Below are positions 59,301-64,000 of a stretch of 64,000 bases of DNA, piece after piece. Under the pieces are notes generated by a model. It was not told the origin of the DNA. It searched no databases and saw only the letters and a list, made by a program, of their open reading frames with translations. Source of the stretch: Fistularia commersonii (lineage: Eukaryota > Chordata > Actinopteri > Syngnathiformes > Fistulariidae); the NCBI GenBank assembly GCA_037954325.1, contig JBBMNZ010000019.1, positions 11,787,501 to 11,851,500 on the forward strand, read 5' to 3'. The translations under genes and the position numbers were made by a program. The stretch's first letter is position 1; each line of letters opens with the position of its first letter.

Positions 59301-60139
59301 CTGTGTTATTACACATGTATAAGCAGGCATCCACTACATGTTGGGTTCCACCATCACTCGGTGGCAGTGTTGAGCCGCACTGAGTGCGCGGTGAACAGGG
59401 TTCCACTTAAGATATAATAAAGACACAGATCAATGACCATAATTTGGAGAGAGAGAGAGACACGGCCCGGGTTATAGTTATAATTTCCCTTGTTTCTGGC
59501 GTTGCTTTTAGAGTAAACACTGCAGGCGGCGAATCACAACAGACAGAGCGGAAAAGGGGGGAGAGGGAGATGGGTGAGGACGGCGGATGAAGAGATATAT
59601 CAGGTGGAGAGGGCGGCGAAGAAGAGAGGAGGGTATGAAGTGAGAGCCGCTAATGCAATAACAGCACCACATGGAGACGGAGAACATTTCTTCGCACAAT
59701 GGCCGCTATCAGCAGCTATCAAGTGCATCGAGGACAAGGCATCGGGGAGCATGTGTGTGAGTGTGTGTACGGGCAAACACACCGTGACTGGTTTGCACCG
59801 TCGTTTAGCCTACTGTTTTTTTTTTTTGTTTTTTTTTTTGAGGTGACTCCCAAGAGTTGAGGCCAGGAAATAAAAGACAAAACTCCATCAGGGCCTTAAG
59901 TGTGTGTTTTGGGGAGCGAGAAAATGACTGACAACACAAAAAACAGCTGTTCTGTGTGAAAGCAGACTCTTCGTATAAAGATTTCTTTTACATTTAAGCG
60001 TTTCAGTTTATGCATTTCATGCAAGAAAGTATGAACACTAGCTGTTTTTTAACGCAAGGGGAGAAGTCAGAGATATACGAGTATATAAGTGTATTTTCAG
60101 CTGCTCTGCAGTGCACGGTGCCGAGCTGCCATATACTTG
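56357..60139. other. No gene; simple repeats and a CpG-richer segment
   Basis: Poly(T) at 57460-57496 (one interruption), (TG)n at 57940-57987 and (CA)n at 58069-58094. The intervals 58200-58340 and 59040-59260 have more CpG than most of the window, including two acgcgt words within 20 bases near 58330-58350. These could be regulatory or an unrecognised 5' exon region, but there is no direct evidence. The 149-codon minus frame at 57123-57572 depends on the T run. Confidence 0.45.
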
Positions 60140-60345
60140 AGGTAAATGGTTAATGGTCCCCACTTATTTGCCACTTTTAATCATCTCGTTCCGCAGCGCT
60201 TTATACTGGATAGCGTTCACCCATTCACACACTCACTCAAACACCGATGGCAACAGAGCTGCCATGCAAGGTGCCAGCCAGGCCATCTGGGGCATTTGGG
60301 AGTTCGGGGTCTTGCCCAAGGACACTTCAACATACAGACAAGAGG
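60140..60345 (-). mobile_element. B-type repeat, near full length
   Basis: Reverse orientation: gaggtaaatggttaatgg, cagcgctttatactggatagc, gttcacccattcacacac, accgatggcaacagagctgcc, atgcaaggtgccagccaggcc, gttcggggtcttgcccaagg and acacttcaacatacagac. This is the best-preserved 3' part of the family in the window. Confidence 0.8.
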
Positions 60346-61139
60346 AGGACAAACAGCCACAGGTACCCTTGAAGTCGGACCTTTTCCAAATGCAGCCTCT
60401 CTACCGCCATTGTGTTTCACTCAATTTTCCATATTCATGTGTTGTGTTGTGTATGTGTGTGTATATATGTCTATGTGTGTGTGTGTGTGTGCGTCTATGG
60501 AGACCCAGCTGGTATTGGATGTCGATTTGATGTCTAATTCCGGCCAGATGTTAAACTTTAGTTGAGAACCGACGAGGGCAAAAGCCTGCTTTGTGTTGAA
60601 AAGAAAAAAAAAAAAAACTGAGCCCGTGCTGGAAGGAAAACTAACAAAGAAGAAACATCTAAAGGCTAATTTATCCTCTCTTTATATGTAAAAATAAACA
60701 TGTCAAGTTCAAATGCCGTAACCGTAGCCACACTGCTAACACACGCTCCCCCCCAAGTTGGCAGAGATGTTAACCAATCTGCCGACCAGAGGGCGAAGAT
60801 TCCGAGTAACGTGGAAATGGTCGGGAGGTCGATAATACAACTATTGGGAAATAAACCCAGCTATATATAAGTGTGACAAGTCATGTTAGAAAGATAAGTC
60901 TAGTTCAAGCCACGACATGTTCCTCTTTATTGTGTTTACACTCGAATTGCCATTCGTCGATCTGCTCGTATAACGTCTGAAAACAAGTGACGGTGAAACC
61001 TGGACCGACTAATCCTTGCCGGATGTCGTCAGAGCCTGTGGCAAAAGCAGGAAGTTTAATTATAAGTATGTGTTGCAGTGTAGCAACTGGACAGAGATAA
61101 GTTGTGAATAAGGTTATTTTATTTTATTTCATTTTATTT
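60346..61139. other. No gene recognised
   Basis: (TG)-rich microsatellite at 60440-60491, poly(A) at 60604-60619. Otherwise unique. Confidence 0.5.
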
Positions 61140-61532
61140 TTCCACTCATTCTGCACTCAGGGTCACTGGAGCCTATACCATCTGTTACTGGGCAAGAGGT
61201 GGGGGCTCAGCCTGGATCATCAGTCGATCCCAGGGCCACACAGACACACTGAGCCATTAACCATCTTATTCACACATCATATCGTGACATGCAACCATGA
61301 ACTCTCCCATTCATACGTCTTATAGTGACATACAACCGGTCACTCTCTCATTCACATGTCTGGACAATTCAGTGTATCCAATGAACCTGCTGCATGTTGT
61401 TGTTCAGTGGTAGGAGACCCACGCAGACACAAAGGAGAACACATAAACTCCACGCAGAAAGGTCACGCTGTCGGAATTGAAATAGGGACCTTCTTGCTGT
61501 GAAGTGAGAACACAAACCACTGTTCCGCAATT
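61140..61532 (-). mobile_element. A-type repeat with tandem 41-base body units
   Basis: Reverse orientation: ccactcattctgcactcagg, cactggagcctataccatctg, ttactgggcaagaggtggg, gtcgatcccagggccacac, then body units including catcatatcgtgacatgcaacc and cgtcttatagtgacatacaacc, each followed by a ctctcccattca or ctctctcattca word at 41-base spacing. Then ccacgcagacacaaaggag, tgtcggaattgaaataggg, accttcttgctgtgaagtgag. Confidence 0.88.
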
Positions 61533-62881
61533 GGGAGGATATACAGTATGCATTGTAAAAAAAAGGCTGCTATATTTGTTTTGGTGACAAGGAGATGACC
61601 AGTCATAATATATGAAGAAAATCACTCATTCCGTTCAGGTGGACGCCTTCTGGACTTGTCGTTGTTCTCCCGGGTGACGGAGGTGAGGCCGGAGAAAAAC
61701 CCCACATGGCACAGGAAGCAGCTGTGCTCGCCCTCCAGACGTTTTCAAGAACAGGATGAGCCGTCTGTGGTCGACATCACCTGACCTCTTGGTGCTGCCT
61801 TCAGAGGAGTCATCATCACTACACCTTCGTCTTCCCCAAAGAAAAAAAAAACAAGACATCATGGTACATCCAGTTGCTATAAAAGGTTAATTACATGAAC
61901 CAGGTCAACTGAGGAAACATCAAGAGGAAGGTGAATTTATACAGGAGATGTGAGTGAAGCTAAGGCTTGTTACCCGTGGTCTGCACAGGAAATGAGATGT
62001 GTGGACCCGGGTTAACTCTATCCTAGATGCTTCTTTTTTTTGTGACTTTTTTACCATTTTAATTTTCTTTTGAGAGAACATGATTGGATCGGAACACTTG
62101 CAAAAGTATCACCATTACTGTCGGCTAAATCTGCAAGAACCACTGATATGGTCACGCAAAGGAGGCGAGCAGAACTGAACCAGGGAAAGTGTTAAAACTG
62201 TTTGTGCCTTCATAGCATTAGCATGCTAGCATTTGACCCCTGCATTGTCGTTGAAGTCCCAAATGTAGCAAAGACTTGCCGACATCTTAACCTGGCCAGA
62301 AACGGGAAAACCATAACATATGTAACAGGAAAGACGACAATAGCATATCATAGCATACAAAGCCATTTTTGTTTAATATTATTTAGATTTTTATTTCAAA
62401 AGGTTTCAATCATTTACAGATTTATATTGGCCTTTTTTTCACATGGACACTTCATCCTCCCAACATGCTCAAAATGCAGCAGGCACGAATATTTTCCTAC
62501 CCCATGTCATGACTCAATTTCACAAATTCACAATTTTCAGGTACATTCAGACAACTCAAACTGCAAGGCAACCATAAGGAATGAAGTGAGAGCCACCGAA
62601 ATCACACCAATCAAGGCTATAGATAAACAATAGGATAATGTACCATCAAAAGTGCCACGAAGAAAAATGAACAAAGTAACTCAGGAAATGAATTCAAATT
62701 CCAATAAACACACCAAAAAAGAAAATGAATGGATATGCTAACTGATAAAGTGTGTTACCCTATCAAACATAGTCACTGGTATTGCATTTTATAGGGAATT
62801 TACTATATTGATCATTTTTGTCATTTTATTTTCATTCCTAATGGGAGGTTGTCAAGGTTGCAGTACGCACACTCATTTTTA
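61533..62881. other. No gene recognised
   Basis: A 143-codon plus frame at 62202-62633 is AT-rich and lacks motifs. A short minus frame at 61635-61862 includes CFLCHVGF in an alternative frame but has no zinc-finger spacing I can defend. Neither is called. Confidence 0.45.
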
Positions 62882-63172
62882 TGTTCATTCATTCTTTCAT
62901 TTATTATCCATAACACTTATCCAGCACTCAGGATTGCAGGGGAACCTATTAGCGTACATCCTGGAGTGTTTGCCTGTCCAATATAGGAGATTTGTATATA
63001 TTTAGAGATTTAACTCTCTTATTCCCATGTCTGAGCAATATAAGGTCTGAAGCTATTGCCTGTTTTTGGACTTCAGGGGGAAACTGGAGAACCCGCATGA
63101 AACCCACACTGTTATAGAGAGAACATGGAGACGCCACACAGAAAGGCCCCCTATCAAGACCAAACCAGCAAT
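62882..63172 (-). mobile_element. A-type repeat, diverged
   Basis: Reverse orientation: ttcattcattctttcattta, taacacttatccagcactcagg, ggggaacctattagcg, one short body region, ctgtttttggacttcaggggg, aaactggagaacccgcatgaa, gagaacatggagacgccaca, cagaaaggccccctatc. The head is degraded. Confidence 0.8.
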
Positions 63173-64000
63173 TCCATGTTCACCGCCTTCTGGGTAATCT
63201 TTATCGTGTTTTGCAGGTCAAGGTACAAGGCAAGATTAAACACCGGGCACAGACTAGAACTTGCTTTTTCAAATTATGTTGGACATGGATTTCTGTATTA
63301 CAAGTCCTTGGAACAAGCTGGTATGATCCAGGGTTCTTAGCTCGGGGTCTGTCACCCATTGATCCCGATCCTTTATGGTATATTTTCCGTATTTCGTCAT
63401 CGTTGACAGCAAAGACTAGGTTTCAGTTGTCACGGAACTGCTTCGCGAATGCTAAATGGAACAGGAGCGTTGGATGTGGAAGCAGGGCTCAATAGTGAAA
63501 TTTGCCATGTGATGCTCTATCTTATCACTAACAGCATTGGACAGAGCCCATTTGGTGATATAGGCGAAATTGGGAAAATAATTCATCTTCTATATAAATC
63601 AATAAACTACGTATTCCTGTTAATTCTTGAAATAGAAAGGCTCACGCTGATTCAAACCTAAAGCAATCCCTTTTTAATATTACTGCAAATGATAATTTGA
63701 AAGAACTCCCCCCAATTTATTCGTATGATCCTTTGTTGTATTTAGAATTTAATATAATGGTCATTATCTATTCCCTATTTACATCATTTTTAATTGTTGG
63801 TAAGAATATTAATTTTATGTTTCCGATCTTTTTGTATTTTATTAAGCATGTGAATTGGGTGACATGTTATCTTATAGATGAAAGATAACGGTTAAAAAAT
63901 GCTAATAATGCTAAATTTTACCCTGTGTGCCACATCATGGCCCAGCTCTGACATTAGATAGATCTCATGTCAATCAAGCATTTGTCACTCTTACAACATT
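63173..64000. other. No gene recognised
   Basis: AT-rich unique sequence up to the right edge. Short plus frames at 63211-63495 and 63449-63661 show no domain. Confidence 0.45.

Noticed and set aside
61635..61862. Zinc-finger-like exon (CFLCHVGF) on the minus strand
   Set aside because: No downstream histidine/cysteine pair at finger spacing, and a stop lies just upstream in that frame.

Overview
The window looks like nuclear DNA of a ray-finned fish, probably an advanced (percomorph-type) teleost. The evidence is very dense CA/TG microsatellites, GATA and GGAT arrays, Tc1/mariner and hAT elements, several LINE 3' ends, and many copies of short tRNA-headed repeats that I recognise as common in teleost genomes. 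There is no prokaryotic gene organisation. I found no intact host protein-coding gene, tRNA or rRNA gene that I can defend. The long open frames are dinucleotide or purine repeats, antisense repeat sequence, or chance. The window is best read as intergenic or intronic sequence shaped by transposons.

Layout. 0-2 kb: an internally deleted hAT element (zinc-finger start fused to dimerisation end of the transposase), with a diverged direct duplication on either side. 2.5-14 kb: mostly unique sequence with microsatellites and copies of three short repeat families, called A, B and C here. 14-21 kb: mostly unique sequence. 21.4-22.0 kb: a non-autonomous hAT element with an exact 8-bp target duplication. 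27.4-28.6 kb: a degraded minus-strand LINE interrupted by a C-type repeat. 30.4-32.2 kb: a dispersed repeat carrying a perfect oestrogen-response-element palindrome, then a degraded mariner-like element split by a SINE tail. 34.3-35.0 kb: an L2-type LINE C-terminus followed by an A copy. 37.0-38.6 kb: a 16-unit minisatellite next to a decayed, unidentified minus-strand reading frame. 40-42.7 kb: CA, GATA and GGAT arrays. 45.0-45.8 kb: a degenerate tandem duplication. 47.4-48.4 kb: another degraded minus-strand LINE. 51.9-54.4 kb: a three-layer nest (A-type repeat, interrupted by a Tc1 element, interrupted by a 5'-truncated LINE). 55-64 kb: A and B copies, simple repeats and unique sequence.

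The copies form a relative time series. The A repeat at 52-54 kb is older than the Tc1 insertion, which is older than the LINE insertion. The mariner-like copy is older than the SINE tail in it, and the 28-kb LINE is older than the C copy in it. All transposase and reverse-transcriptase reading frames seen are broken. The two observations I would follow first are the decayed reading frame beside the minisatellite (37.0-38.6 kb) and the A-type repeat family, whose copies carry different numbers of an internal unit of about 41 bp.
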